Below, piece after piece: positions 18,491 to 27,177 of a stretch of DNA of 64,000 nucleotides (the first letter of the stretch is position 1; every line of letters begins with the position of its first letter). Below the pieces are notes generated by a model that saw nothing but the letters and a program-made list of their open reading frames with translations, was not told the DNA's origin and did not search any database. The stretch is from Limnothrix sp. FACHB-406 (GTDB lineage Bacteria; Cyanobacteriota; Cyanobacteriia; CACIAM-69d): assembly GCF_014698235.1 (NCBI RefSeq), contig NZ_JACJSP010000011.1:1-64000 (forward strand). The letters run 5' to 3'. Made by a program: the position numbers and the translations under genes.

Positions 18491-18742
18491 ATGAAAGACC
18501 ATGCGACCTTTATCGCTCCTTGCTCCACCTATCGCGGCGTAGTTCGCCCCGAGAATTTGGTCTTTAACGCGAACCTCCAAGAGTTTGCCCAACGAGTTGG
18601 CTTCATTTGCAACTTGGAGACCAACGGCAAGCTCTCACCCGAGGAAGCTTTTCATGAACTGCAATCCCTGTGGGCTTCCCTGGAAGGGAGTTATGAAAAC
18701 CTTGGCGTTGGCCAAGAACCTTTTGGATCCAATCCGCAATAG
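18491..18742 (+). CDS. Small conserved cyanobacterial protein (DUF7219-like)
   Basis: An 83-aa soluble protein. The core (about residues 17-65: RPENLVFNANLQEFAQRVGF, then ICNLETNGKLSPEEAFHE) matches a small protein I recall as conserved across cyanobacteria and catalogued as DUF7219; the number is from memory. A GGAGG seven nt upstream of ATG 18491 fixes the start. It is followed at once by two strong hairpins, so it is a short monocistronic transcript. Function unknown. Confidence 0.82.
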   Translation: MKDHATFIAPCSTYRGVVRPENLVFNANLQEFAQRVGFICNLETNGKLSPEEAFHELQSLWASLEGSYENLGVGQEPFGSNPQ

Positions 18743-18750
18743 TGGCCATG

Positions 18751-18793
18751 CTCGCGACCAACCACTTTAGCGAAGGCTGTGGATGGTTGCGAG
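18751..18793 (+). other. 15-bp stem-loop in the 3' region
   Basis: CTCGCGACCAACCAC pairs with GTGGATGGTTGCGAG with one G-U pair and one A-A mismatch around a 13-nt loop. It begins 9 nt after the stop of the 83-aa gene and is followed by a terminator at 18804, so the mRNA ends in two consecutive hairpins. It may stabilise the message or be released as a 3'-derived small RNA. Confidence 0.7.
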
Positions 18794-18803
18794 TGGCGCG
18801 GCG

Positions 18804-18821
18804 ACCCAAGTTTGGGTTTTT
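18804..18821 (+). terminator. Rho-independent terminator
   Basis: ACCCAAGTTTGGGT is a compact stem-loop followed by a T run at 18817-18821. It ends the transcript of the 83-aa gene. Confidence 0.65.
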
Positions 18822-19033
18822 GGCGGATCCACTGTTTGGACTCGCAGACTCACCATCGATGTATTCCCGATGCGCCATTGCGGCCTAGCCCCACGGCTGC
18901 GCGTAGTTGCTGAATGCTCCATGGTTCGATCGCCCTCCCCCTGCCAGAGACCGTTCTTGGCTAGGTTTGGCCCTGGGGAGAGCGTTAGACTTTGGAGCGT
19001 TCAAGCCGTGACTTCAGGGCGAGGGGCCTTCCG

Positions 19034-19963
19034 ATGGTGTTTACAGAAGCTTGGCAATCGGGCAGTGGCGGACAGCAGCCATTTCCCCATCATTTGGCCC
19101 GTGCAATTCGGTTGATTGTGTTGGATATTGACGGCACAATCGCGGGTCGAAATAACCAAATTAATCCCCCGGTTTTGGCCGCGATCCAAGCGGCTCAGGC
19201 CCGGGGCTTGGCTGTCACCATTGCCACAGGGCGCATGTATTGCTCGGCGTTGCGGTTTCATCGGGAGATTCAAACCCCCCTACCGCTGATTGCCTATCAG
19301 GGGGCTTGGATGGATCAACCTGACCACAGCCAACCGGCCGATCGCCCTAAGCCCAAGCCACTGTTTCACCGCCCGCTGGATCGGACTGTGGCGCGGGAGG
19401 TGGTTGACTTTTTGGAGGAGCCAGCCTGGGGCGATCGCCTGTCGGTGCATTTGTATGTGAACGATCGCTTGCTGATTCGTCAACTAACACCGGCCAGCCA
19501 AGATTATGCCGATCGCACGGGCGTGACCCCGATCGAAGTGGGAGATTTGCGGCAAGTGCTGGCTCAGGGCCCCGAACCCACGAAGGTGTTGGCCCTCAGT
19601 CCCGATCGCCACTTAACCCGCGATCTTTTGGAAAAACTGCGCCAGCGCTACTGTGCTCAGGAAGCTTACCTCACCACGTCCGTATCCACCTTTTTGGAAG
19701 TGGCGCACCCGGATGTGAACAAGGGCAATGCACTTCGGCACTTGGCGGAGCAACAGTTGGGTTTACGGCCGGAGCAGGTGATGTTTGTGGGCGATAACTT
19801 CAATGATTTGGAAGCGATCGCCTATGCCGGTTTGGGGGTGGCCATGGGGGATGCGCCGGAACCGGTCAAGGCGATCGCCCAATGGGTTGCGCCGTCTGTG
19901 GAGGAGGATGGGGCTGCTCGGGCGATCGAGCAAGTTTTGGCCGCCAGTGGCTCAGTTCTTTAG
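19034..19963 (+). CDS. Cof-type HAD-IIB phosphatase
   Basis: A 309-aa haloacid-dehalogenase-superfamily hydrolase. Motif I is LIVLDIDGTIAG (nucleophile Asp31, Asp33), motif II ITIATGR-like (VTIATGRM), and motif IV is VMFVGDNFNDLEA near residue 253. The cap inserted after motif II (about 85-210) is the IIB type. The family dephosphorylates sugar phosphates, FMN or similar small molecules in the cytosol; the substrate cannot be read here. ATG 19034 is used; an upstream TTG (18992) gives an unlikely extension. It ends 61 bp before a convergent gene. Confidence 0.9.
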   Translation: MVFTEAWQSGSGGQQPFPHHLARAIRLIVLDIDGTIAGRNNQINPPVLAAIQAAQARGLAVTIATGRMYCSALRFHREIQTPLPLIAYQGAWMDQPDHSQPADRPKPKPLFHRPLDRTVAREVVDFLEEPAWGDRLSVHLYVNDRLLIRQLTPASQDYADRTGVTPIEVGDLRQVLAQGPEPTKVLALSPDRHLTRDLLEKLRQRYCAQEAYLTTSVSTFLEVAHPDVNKGNALRHLAEQQLGLRPEQVMFVGDNFNDLEAIAYAGLGVAMGDAPEPVKAIAQWVAPSVEEDGAARAIEQVLAASGSVL

Positions 19964-20024
19964 TTTTTGATCAAGTTGTTGATCAATAGCTGTCGATCAA
20001 GTCCTTGAGTTCAAGTCCTTGAGT

Positions 20025-20441
20025 TCAAGAATTCTTAATTCCAGAATTCGCCAATTCATTTGGCTCATAGAGAATCAAACGGTTCCCCGCCGGGTCGATC
20101 GCGTCAATTTCCCGGCCGTGGCTCGCAATGCGCACTGGCCCCGCCAAGGTGGCCCCCCGATCGCTCACCAGGGCGATCGCTTGATCCAAATTCACCACTT
20201 CCAAGCAGAGACAAAAGCCCCCCGTTGCGCCCTGAAAGCGTTCCATCTGTTCGGGTTGGGGCCGAAAAATTCCTAAGCGCAGACCGCCCGTTAGCCCAAA
20301 TTCCCAATAGCCCGAACCGATCGATCGCACCGGATCTCCCAGGAGCGATCGATAAAACGCGCCCAACTGTCCCCCCATCCCATCCGCCAAAACCACCAGC
20401 GCTCCACGATAGTCCAACCGATCCACAGTGCAACTCCACAA
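20025..20441 (-). CDS. VOC (glyoxalase/bleomycin-resistance) family protein
   Basis: A 138-aa one- or two-βαβββ-unit protein of the vicinal oxygen chelate superfamily. The C-terminal half carries the usual pattern (FCLCLEVVNLDQAIALV…REIDAIDPAGNRLILYEP), including the DPxGN turn. The first codon is TTG 20441; a GTG at 20426 is a second option, so the start is uncertain. The metal ligands and substrate cannot be assigned. It is convergent with the HAD gene. Confidence 0.82.
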   Translation of the reverse strand: MWSCTVDRLDYRGALVVLADGMGGQLGAFYRSLLGDPVRSIGSGYWEFGLTGGLRLGIFRPQPEQMERFQGATGGFCLCLEVVNLDQAIALVSDRGATLAGPVRIASHGREIDAIDPAGNRLILYEPNELANSGIKNS

Positions 20442-21154
20442 GCCCGGCGCATCCGGTTAACTGCCCATTCCACCCTACCCCAAGCATCCCTTCAGAACAT
20501 CAGTTTGGGCAAAGGTTGGGCAAAGATAGGGATCAGCAAATTAGGGTCAACAGTCACGGGGCCATTAGCCGGTTTTCAACCTGGCATAAGCGTCCGATTT
20601 CGCAGTCAATCATCCTGTAGAAGTTGGGAGTTATTGCCAGGCTCGAATCGCTCTCTTGCAGCAGAGTCTTGCGGTTGTGATCCTAAAAAATTCCGCTAAA
20701 AATAATCTTGCAAATTTTCTTAGATTACCCAACTTTCTGCGGGAACTATCATGCATTTCACAGTAATTCAAAAAAATTATGGTCACAGACCCATGCAAAA
20801 AAATATCCAGAATTTTAGAAATTGAACGGGAACCAATTTGGGAACCCTTCGTCTGACAAGGCAGAGATGCCAAAAGCTCGTAACAACAAACCGATCGACT
20901 CAGTAACTGACCTGAATCGATCGGCTATAGGAAATTTCAATCCTAAGCATTTGGGTGTATCGCAATTATTTCGATGCAGGCTGTGGGCTGTGAAATAACG
21001 CACCATCAGCAAATCATTGTTTCCCGATCGCTCGAAATACGATTGCCCAGCCCATGGACTGCGATCGAAATGGCAGGTGAACAAGCCCGTTCATCTGTCT
21101 CATCCAGTCGAGATCTAGGGACTTAATCAGCAATATCTGAGGACATCAACAACC
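20442..21154. other. Spacer upstream of the RTX gene
   Basis: About 710 bp, AT-rich between 20680 and 20830, without a credible gene. The promoter of the RTX gene must lie here; TGAGGA about 11 nt before the ATG is a possible ribosome-binding site. Confidence 0.5.
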
Positions 21155-23392
21155 ATGGCTACAACACCCACCACGGACACTGTAGTTATTCCAACTTCCA
21201 CCACCCCAACCACCACATCCGGAACCACGGGCACGACGGGAACCACCGGAACCACGAGCACCACGGGCACGACGGGAACCACAGGCACGACCACGGGAAC
21301 CACCGGGACAACCACGGGAACTACCGGGACGACCACGGGAACTACCGGGACGACCACGGGAACCACGGGCACGACTGGAACCACAGGCACGACCGGAACC
21401 ACCGGGACAACTACGAGCACAACGGGAACCACCGGGACAACAACCGGAACCACCGGGACAACAACCGGAACCACCGGGACAACTACGGGCGCAACGGGAA
21501 CCACCGGGACAACGACCGGAACCACAGACACGACCGGCACGACCGGAACCACGAGTACCACGGGCACGACTGGAACCACGGGTACAACCCCCGACCCCAC
21601 CGGAACCACAACGGGAGCCGCGATCGACCCGTCCCTTTGCTTCGACGAAAAGTTCTATCTGGAGCAAAATCCTGATGTGGTCGCTGCTGTGCAGAGTGGC
21701 TCCATCAAGAGCGCCTATCAGCACTTCCTAACGGTTGGGCAGTTTGAAGATCGGGCCCCTTCGTTGGTCTTCGATCCGAAGGCATATCTGGAGCTAAACG
21801 TTGACCTGAAGATTTCGCTGAAAGCTAGCGGCTTCCGCAGCGCCTTTGAACACTTCATCAAAGCCGGTGTTCAAGAACGGCGGGTGGGCAGCTACTTCTT
21901 CAACCCCAATGAATATCTGAAGACCAACGGTGATGTTGATGGGTTCATTCTGTTCAACAATCTGTCGTTTTCCTACAGCTACAAGCACTTCTTGACTGTT
22001 GGGGTCAAGGAAGGACGCAACAGCGGCACATTTTTTGATGGCAAGTATTATCTGGAAGCCAATCCGGATGCCGCAGCGGCGGTTGCCAGCGGCCAATTCA
22101 GCAGCGCTTTTGCCCACTTCCAAGCGGTTGGTTTTACGAAGGGTCTCAGCCCTTCGCCCAAGTTCAACCAAGATCTCTACCTGGACTTCAACGAAGACCT
22201 TTCCAAGGCCTTCAAGGGCGGACAGGTCAAGAATCTGTTCAAGCACTTCCTAGAATTCGGCATCAAGGAAAAACGGGATGCAGATTTCACGAATTCGCCT
22301 TTGTCTGACCGGCCCAGCGAGGGAGATGATTTCTTCCGGGGTGGTTCCAACAAAGATGTGTTCAATGGCCTGGGTGGCGATGACAAGATCTTTGGCTTCG
22401 GTGGCGATGACATCCTGACGGGCAATGCTGGGGATGACCTGATCTTTGGCGGCGATGGCAATGACTTTATTGTCGGTGGCGCTGGCAAAGATATCCTGGT
22501 GGGCGATCAGGGCGATGATTCGATCCTGGGTGGCGAAGGTGACGACTCGATCGAGGGTGGCTACGGTAAGGATGCCCTGTGGGGTGGCGCTGGTAAGGAT
22601 GTGTTCCTGTTTGGCAAGTTGGATGTGACGGCCACTACGGGTTCCGATTCGTTGACGGGCGGCACGAGCGGATCGACCACGGGCGGCACGACGGGTTCGA
22701 CTTCCACCACGGGGACTACGCTCGGAACCACCACCGGGACTACGGGCACGGGTACGACGAGCACAGGTACAACTGGTACGGGCACGACGGGTACGGGTAC
22801 AACTGGTACGGGTACGACGGGCACGGGCACAACCGGTTCCACGACGGGCAGTAGCTCGATCGACCCCTTGACCGGCGAAGCGACGATTTATGACTTCTCT
22901 ACGAAGGACGATCGAATTGCCCTGGCGGCGAATTTGGGCTTCAAGTCCGGTGGCGATGTGCTGAAAGCCGTGACCCAAAAGGGCCGCGACGAAGATGGCA
23001 ACTTCTTCTCGATCGTCAAGGTTTCCTCGGGCTTCTCGCTGAAGATCTACTCCGAAGCAGAATTGGTTGCCAGCAACTTCCGCATCTTTGGCCTGCCGGA
23101 CACCAACACGGGCGGTAGCACGGGTGGTAGCACGGGCGGCGGTAGCAGCACAGGCGGCACCACAGGCGGCGGCACTACGGGTGGTAGCCTCAGCGGTTCC
23201 ACCACCAACGTGACGAACATCACCAATATTACGAACATCACCAACATCACGAACATCACCAACATCAGCCTGGGCGGTGGTTTGTTGGGTCTGCCGCCCG
23301 GATTGGCGAAACAAATCGTTGGTGGCAAGCGGACGTTTGACACCCTGCCCCCTGGTATTGGTAAGCGCTTCGGCAAGGGTGATGACGATTAA
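21155..23392 (+). CDS. RTX calcium-binding repeat protein with Thr/Gly-rich low-complexity arms
   Basis: A 745-aa modular protein, probably secreted or on the cell surface. Residues 20-150 are almost pure Thr/Gly (TGTTGTT pattern). Residues 163-378 hold five repeats of about 44 aa of the form F-x3-YL-x2-N-x-D…HF-x3-G-x-x-(E/K). Residues 387-490 are RTX nonapeptides (GGDGNDFIV, GGAGKDILV, GGEGDDSIE) that form a Ca2+-binding β-roll. A second Thr/Gly linker (490-567) leads to a domain DPLTGEATIYDFSTKDDRI (568-650), then a Gly/Ser linker, seven Thr-Asn-(Ile/Val) triplets (686-707) and a GK/D-rich tail. There is no N-terminal signal peptide, which fits type I export, but no transporter gene is nearby. 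Adhesin, S-layer-like or matrix role is inference. Confidence 0.85.
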   Translation: MATTPTTDTVVIPTSTTPTTTSGTTGTTGTTGTTSTTGTTGTTGTTTGTTGTTTGTTGTTTGTTGTTTGTTGTTGTTGTTGTTGTTTSTTGTTGTTTGTTGTTTGTTGTTTGATGTTGTTTGTTDTTGTTGTTSTTGTTGTTGTTPDPTGTTTGAAIDPSLCFDEKFYLEQNPDVVAAVQSGSIKSAYQHFLTVGQFEDRAPSLVFDPKAYLELNVDLKISLKASGFRSAFEHFIKAGVQERRVGSYFFNPNEYLKTNGDVDGFILFNNLSFSYSYKHFLTVGVKEGRNSGTFFDGKYYLEANPDAAAAVASGQFSSAFAHFQAVGFTKGLSPSPKFNQDLYLDFNEDLSKAFKGGQVKNLFKHFLEFGIKEKRDADFTNSPLSDRPSEGDDFFRGGSNKDVFNGLGGDDKIFGFGGDDILTGNAGDDLIFGGDGNDFIVGGAGKDILVGDQGDDSILGGEGDDSIEGGYGKDALWGGAGKDVFLFGKLDVTATTGSDSLTGGTSGSTTGGTTGSTSTTGTTLGTTTGTTGTGTTSTGTTGTGTTGTGTTGTGTTGTGTTGSTTGSSSIDPLTGEATIYDFSTKDDRIALAANLGFKSGGDVLKAVTQKGRDEDGNFFSIVKVSSGFSLKIYSEAELVASNFRIFGLPDTNTGGSTGGSTGGGSSTGGTTGGGTTGGSLSGSTTNVTNITNITNITNITNITNISLGGGLLGLPPGLAKQIVGGKRTFDTLPPGIGKRFGKGDDD
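21215..21600 (+). repeat. In-frame DNA repeat array encoding Thr/Gly
   Basis: About 385 bp built from degenerate 9-12-bp units (ACCACGGGA/ACCACCGGG-like) that encode TGT triplets. Units are multiples of three, so copy-number change would keep the frame. A second, shorter array of the same kind lies at about 22670-22850. Confidence 0.85.
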
Positions 23393-23857
23393 AACCTGAG
23401 CCATTGGGGATCGGGGCCAAATCGCAGAACGGTTCCCGATCACCAAGATGCAGAGGAGCTAATCGGTTGCGCTGATTCGGCTGCGCTCATGTGGTGCGCT
23501 TGCATCGGTGGAAGCAAAACCGATAGAGTCTGAGGGGTGGACAGTGAGCCACCCCTTTTTTTGGGTATTCCCAACTTTTGGGCATTCCCAACTTTTCAAA
23601 GATCCCATTAGAGGATGTCTGAAAAGCCAAAACTACTGCTTTGTGGGTTTCATCAACCAGCCCAGACAAGGGGCTGAAGCTTCTTGCCCCCGCAACTGTT
23701 GGCGATTGGTTCGCCTCTCAGGCTACTTTTTGGGCACTCTCGTAATAGCCAAAAGAATGTTGAAAGATCAATATCTGCAAGACAGCTAAATCTGAAAGAT
23801 AGCCAATCTAAAAAACAACGAAGACAAAAAATAGCGAAGATAAGGGGAATGCAAACG
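23393..23857. other. Spacer between the RTX gene and ycf51
   Basis: About 465 bp with one strong terminator (23533-23562) and a repeated CCCAACTTTTxGGGxATT-like phrase near 23568-23600. No gene recognised; the in-frame extension upstream of ycf51 has no family resemblance. Confidence 0.55.
23533..23562 (+). terminator. Rho-independent terminator of the RTX gene
   Basis: AGGGGTGG (23533-23540) pairs with CCACCCCT (23549-23556) around an 8-nt loop, followed by seven T residues. It lies 140 bp downstream of the RTX gene stop. Confidence 0.9.
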
Positions 23858-24364
23858 ATGGATTTCAGTCAACTTTTGAATGGCAAAGGGCTGACGGAAC
23901 TGGCGATCGAGGGGGCCAAGTGGACTTTGGCGGCCGATGGTCTGTTTTTGCTCTTGACCATTTTGGCGTTTGTGTTGGGCTGGGCCTGGCGATTTCGACT
24001 GGTGGGAGTCACCGCATTCACGATCGTGGTGGCGGCGGGGTTGTTTGGTTTTGGCCTCAGCCTCCGGGAACGGCCGCGCATTGAGGGAGCCGCCCCCTAC
24101 CAACTGGTTTATGACACGGGAGCAACCCTCGCCACGATCGCCGTTTCGCCAGACTTGCCAGCGGAGGCGTTGGTGGCCACCCTCAAGCAAGCCGCGATCG
24201 ACCTCTACTCCCCTGGACGAGTGGGGGGTAAGCCTTCGTTGACCATCCGTGCGCGATCGGTCACTCATCCTGAGGATGGGATCTCAAAGCTCCAATACCT
24301 AGGGCAAATCGAGCGATCGCTCACTGTTCGCATCGATGAAAATCCCAAGATCACTCTGTTCTAG
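23858..24364 (+). CDS. ycf51: Ycf51 family protein
   Basis: A 168-aa protein of the Ycf51 family, found in cyanobacteria and some algal plastids; function is not established. Two hydrophobic helices (about residues 23-42 and 50-68: FLLLTILAFVLGWAWRF, GVTAFTIVVAAGLFGFGLSL) anchor it in a membrane. The soluble C-terminal part has the family pattern YQLVYDTGAT…LPAEALVATLKQAAIDLYSPGRVG…RVRS-type strands ending in LQYLGQIERSL. ATG 23858 is preferred because AAGGGG lies about 10 nt upstream; the ATG at 23849 is too close to it. Confidence 0.88.
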   Translation: MDFSQLLNGKGLTELAIEGAKWTLAADGLFLLLTILAFVLGWAWRFRLVGVTAFTIVVAAGLFGFGLSLRERPRIEGAAPYQLVYDTGATLATIAVSPDLPAEALVATLKQAAIDLYSPGRVGGKPSLTIRARSVTHPEDGISKLQYLGQIERSLTVRIDENPKITLF

Positions 24365-24499
24365 GAATTTAGCCTCTAGGAACTCAGCCCGCTCCCCGCT
24401 CGATCGACCGTGGCTTCCTGGATATTGGTTAAGCCATTGAGGAAGCCTGGCCGACTGGCCCAGTTCAGTACTCAGTTCTACGTCAATCAGCGCCCAGCT

Positions 24500-26437
24500 C
24501 TACATCAACATGCTGTCCATGTTGGGCTGCACCTTTGCTCGAATCAGCAGAGCCGTGATGTTGTCATGGCCATTGTGCTGATTTGCCAGCTCCACCAGTT
24601 GCGAAACCCCTTGGTCAAGGTTGGCGCGAGAGCTAATCAGTGGGGCTAAGTGGGTTTGCCAGTGGGTTTCAATCAAGTCGTTGTCGCTCAATCCATCGGA
24701 ACAGAGCAACAACAGAGCATCTTCATCCAGATCCAAAAACTGGATTTCTGGATCCACTCCGGTGTTATCGCGGGGCCCCAGAGCTTGGGTGAGTTGATAG
24801 GCATCGGGGCGGCTGTAGGCGGCATCGGGGTCAATGCCGCGCTGAATTTCCCGCTGTCCGACTTCGTGGTCGGTGGTGATTTGCTCAAGACCCCGACGGC
24901 GGGTGAGCCGATAAAGCCGGCTGTCTCCCACGTGGGCCACGGCCACCTTGGAGTTGTGGACAAGCACTAAAACCAGGGTGGTTCCCATTCGTCCACTGCC
25001 CGATCGCTGCTCGCTTTGGTTTTCGTCGTAAATGGCCTGATTGGCCATGAAGATTCCCTCTCGAATGGCCTCGATCGGGGGCATTTCAGTTTGCCAATTG
25101 GTTTGGAAATAGTCCTGAAGGGTCTTGACCGCCAAGTGGCTGGCCACTTCCCCGCTGGCATGGCCCCCCATCCCGTCACAGAGAATATAGAGATTGTGGG
25201 CCCGAACCGTCCTGCCGTTGGGGGTTTCCAGTCGCTGGAAGTTGGTGTAAATGCCGAAGTAGTCCTCATTGTGATCGCGCTGGCGACCAATATCGGTGCG
25301 CCCCGCCTCATCCAGACTCGACAATTTCATGGGCAGGACGATCGTGGGTGTATCGTCCTCATCGTCATCCCGCAGGCTGCTGAGGGGAAGATTAGCGAGC
25401 GGATTGCCACCGTTAGGAACAACCGAGCTAGAAGGCATGGCCACGCTTTCGCTCAGGCTGGTGGCGGCGATCGCCGCTACGGGGGATTTTTGCTCCAAGT
25501 TGTCGGCAATGAGCCGCAGGTGCTGGCGCACCACGTCGGGGCTGGTGAACTGACCCCGAGCAATCAGTTGAGCCAGGTTAATCAGGGAGTCAGCTCCTGG
25601 GTGTTCCGCTTGGGTCAGCAACTGTAGCCAGGCTTCGCCCAAGTGCGTGAGGCTGCTGGCGGCGGTGGGCTGCTCCGGATGCGCGGTGGGGTCATGCAGA
25701 CGCTTGAGGCTCAGAACGCTGTCTTCGTCAACACACAGGTTGTCGAGCACCAGCAGACTGGCGGTACATTGCACGGGAATTAACTCTTCCCAAAGGTCGA
25801 GCATTTCGTAGAGATCGTGCAGGACTTGCAGGGTGGGTGTGTCGGGATCTCGCCACAGATCGCTCAGGGATTTCCAGTCCGATCGATCCTCAATCAACAG
25901 AACTTGCCAGCCTTCTCCTTGCCAGGTGTCGTAGACCTGGGGCAAGCGTTGGCCCAGTTGTGAATCGAGCAGCAGATAGGGTTGGGCAATGGAGGGAATC
26001 TGGGACTCGATCGAGAGTTCGTAAGTGGCGGGTTGAGAGCTGGGGGGCAAGGTGGGTTCCGCGTCGCCCTCGATCGGCTGGTGCAACCAGCGATCGAAAA
26101 ATCGCAGTCGATAGGGCTGTTGATCCAGCACTTGGGTTTGATATTGGGCGCTGGCATCAATCGCCCGAATCGGAGTCAAGGGCTTGTAGCGCAGAAAAGG
26201 CTGGTCGGGATCATTGGTCTCGGGGGGATTTGGCCAAGCGGCATCCGGTTCCGGCGGCACCAAAAGAGCTTGCAGAACTGTCCCGATCGCCTCGCCACAG
26301 TCACTACAGGTGAGCTGACCGACGGGATTCTCAGTGCCGCATTCCGGACAGAGCAATCGATCGAGCGAGGCACCACACTGCTGACAGTACTTGTTGTCAT
26401 CAGGGTTTTCACATTGGCACTGGGGACAAATCTGCAT
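24500..26437 (-). CDS. PP2C-type Ser/Thr phosphatase with N-terminal zinc ribbons
   Basis: A 645-aa protein. The first 55 residues hold two zinc-ribbon motifs (CPQC…CQQC and CPEC…CSDC). Residues 60-375 are a divergent region that may be a degenerate kinase-like or binding domain. The C-terminal PP2C domain (about 375-635) carries all metal-binding motifs: RDHNEDYFG, CDGMGGHASGE, GTTLVLVLV, HVGDSRLYRL, CSDGLSDNDL and GHDNITALL. The enzyme should remove phosphate from Ser/Thr in a Mn/Mg-dependent way and counter the cyanobacterial Hanks kinases. ATG 26437 places the first Cys at residue 4. It follows the VKOR gene on the same strand but 740 bp away. Confidence 0.93.
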   Translation of the reverse strand: MQICPQCQCENPDDNKYCQQCGASLDRLLCPECGTENPVGQLTCSDCGEAIGTVLQALLVPPEPDAAWPNPPETNDPDQPFLRYKPLTPIRAIDASAQYQTQVLDQQPYRLRFFDRWLHQPIEGDAEPTLPPSSQPATYELSIESQIPSIAQPYLLLDSQLGQRLPQVYDTWQGEGWQVLLIEDRSDWKSLSDLWRDPDTPTLQVLHDLYEMLDLWEELIPVQCTASLLVLDNLCVDEDSVLSLKRLHDPTAHPEQPTAASSLTHLGEAWLQLLTQAEHPGADSLINLAQLIARGQFTSPDVVRQHLRLIADNLEQKSPVAAIAATSLSESVAMPSSSVVPNGGNPLANLPLSSLRDDDEDDTPTIVLPMKLSSLDEAGRTDIGRQRDHNEDYFGIYTNFQRLETPNGRTVRAHNLYILCDGMGGHASGEVASHLAVKTLQDYFQTNWQTEMPPIEAIREGIFMANQAIYDENQSEQRSGSGRMGTTLVLVLVHNSKVAVAHVGDSRLYRLTRRRGLEQITTDHEVGQREIQRGIDPDAAYSRPDAYQLTQALGPRDNTGVDPEIQFLDLDEDALLLLCSDGLSDNDLIETHWQTHLAPLISSRANLDQGVSQLVELANQHNGHDNITALLIRAKVQPNMDSMLM

Positions 26438-26548
26438 AGCAGCCACTGTCAGAGGTCTCAAGAGTGATCAGGGTTGGTTGATCGATGGGTGATCAAGCTT
26501 GGGTGATTAAATCGAGTAATCAAATCACGAGGACTATTAAACGGAGCA

Positions 26549-26600
26549 TCTAAACGAAACGCCTAAACAGAACGCCTAAACAGAATGCCTAAACAGAACA
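26549..26600. repeat. 13-bp tandem repeat (4 copies)
   Basis: Four tandem units of CCTAAACAGAACG; the middle copies differ by one base and the first by a few. Non-coding, upstream of the PP2C gene. Confidence 0.88.
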
Positions 26601-27132
26601 TCGCGAATAGCCGTTGGCACGCCACCCTGATCGGAAATACTGGATCGAGTCAAGCCAAATGGGCCAGGTCAAAAGTGGCCGCCCCCGGCAAGATGTTTGA
26701 CGATCTTTTCTGGATTCTAGCTGACTGCTCCTGGTCTCAATCGTAACGCTTCAGAGATTAAGGATCGTGTATAGATACCTCACTCTCTTGAATTGGCTTC
26801 GTTACGGCGTAATTAACGGTTTTGGGGGGCGAGCCTTGAATATGGAAATCCCAGCCAATTTAGGGCAGCTCCGGTCTCATACGCGCGATCGCGATCGAAT
26901 GGCATCTGCACCTAGCACCTGAACCCAGTTTTGGAGTTCACCGCGTTCCGTATCCGGCCCCGCTGAGCTAGTGTCCATCTCCGTGGTGCTCAGGGGGCTT
27001 AATCAGCCGCTGCTGACGCAAATTCCGTCTGTTTTAGCTTTTCTAGCGAAAAGTTGCCTGATCCGGCGAAGCATTTGCAAATTTTTCAAGATTTTCGGCC
27101 CAACTCCCCATCATGGCCCCAAAATCGACAAC

Positions 27133-27161
27133 GCCCAACCTCCTGAACTCAGGTGTTGGGC
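27133..27161 (-). terminator. Probable terminator of the VKOR-Trx gene
   Basis: GCCCAAC/GTTGGGC (7 bp) plus an inner CCTG/CAGG stem separated by a small internal loop; on the minus strand the hairpin is followed, after a few bases, by TTTT. It starts 17 bp past the stop codon. Confidence 0.5.
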
Positions 27162-27177
27162 TGAAAGTCATTGGGGT

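Larger units (their letters stand above)
26438..27177. other. Spacer between VKOR-Trx and PP2C genes
   Basis: About 740 bp containing a 13-bp tandem repeat (26549-26600) about 110 bp upstream of the PP2C start and a probable terminator for the VKOR gene (27133-27161). The rest shows no gene. Confidence 0.55.

Noticed and set aside
21215-21600. Possible CRISPR array
   Set aside because: Units are 9-12 bp and contiguous, without unique spacers, and lie inside a long open frame.
21127-21609. Antisense Val/Pro repeat frame (VVPVVPV)
   Set aside because: It is the complement of the Thr/Gly repeat array; the periodicity belongs to the sense strand.
22250-23446. 398-codon frame antisense to the RTX gene
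   Set aside because: Its low-complexity Arg/Thr/Ala composition is a by-product of the sense repeats; no start signal or family resemblance.
26549-26600. Possible CRISPR-like or iteron array
   Set aside because: Four 13-bp units with no spacers; too short for CRISPR, and no replication gene nearby to support iterons.
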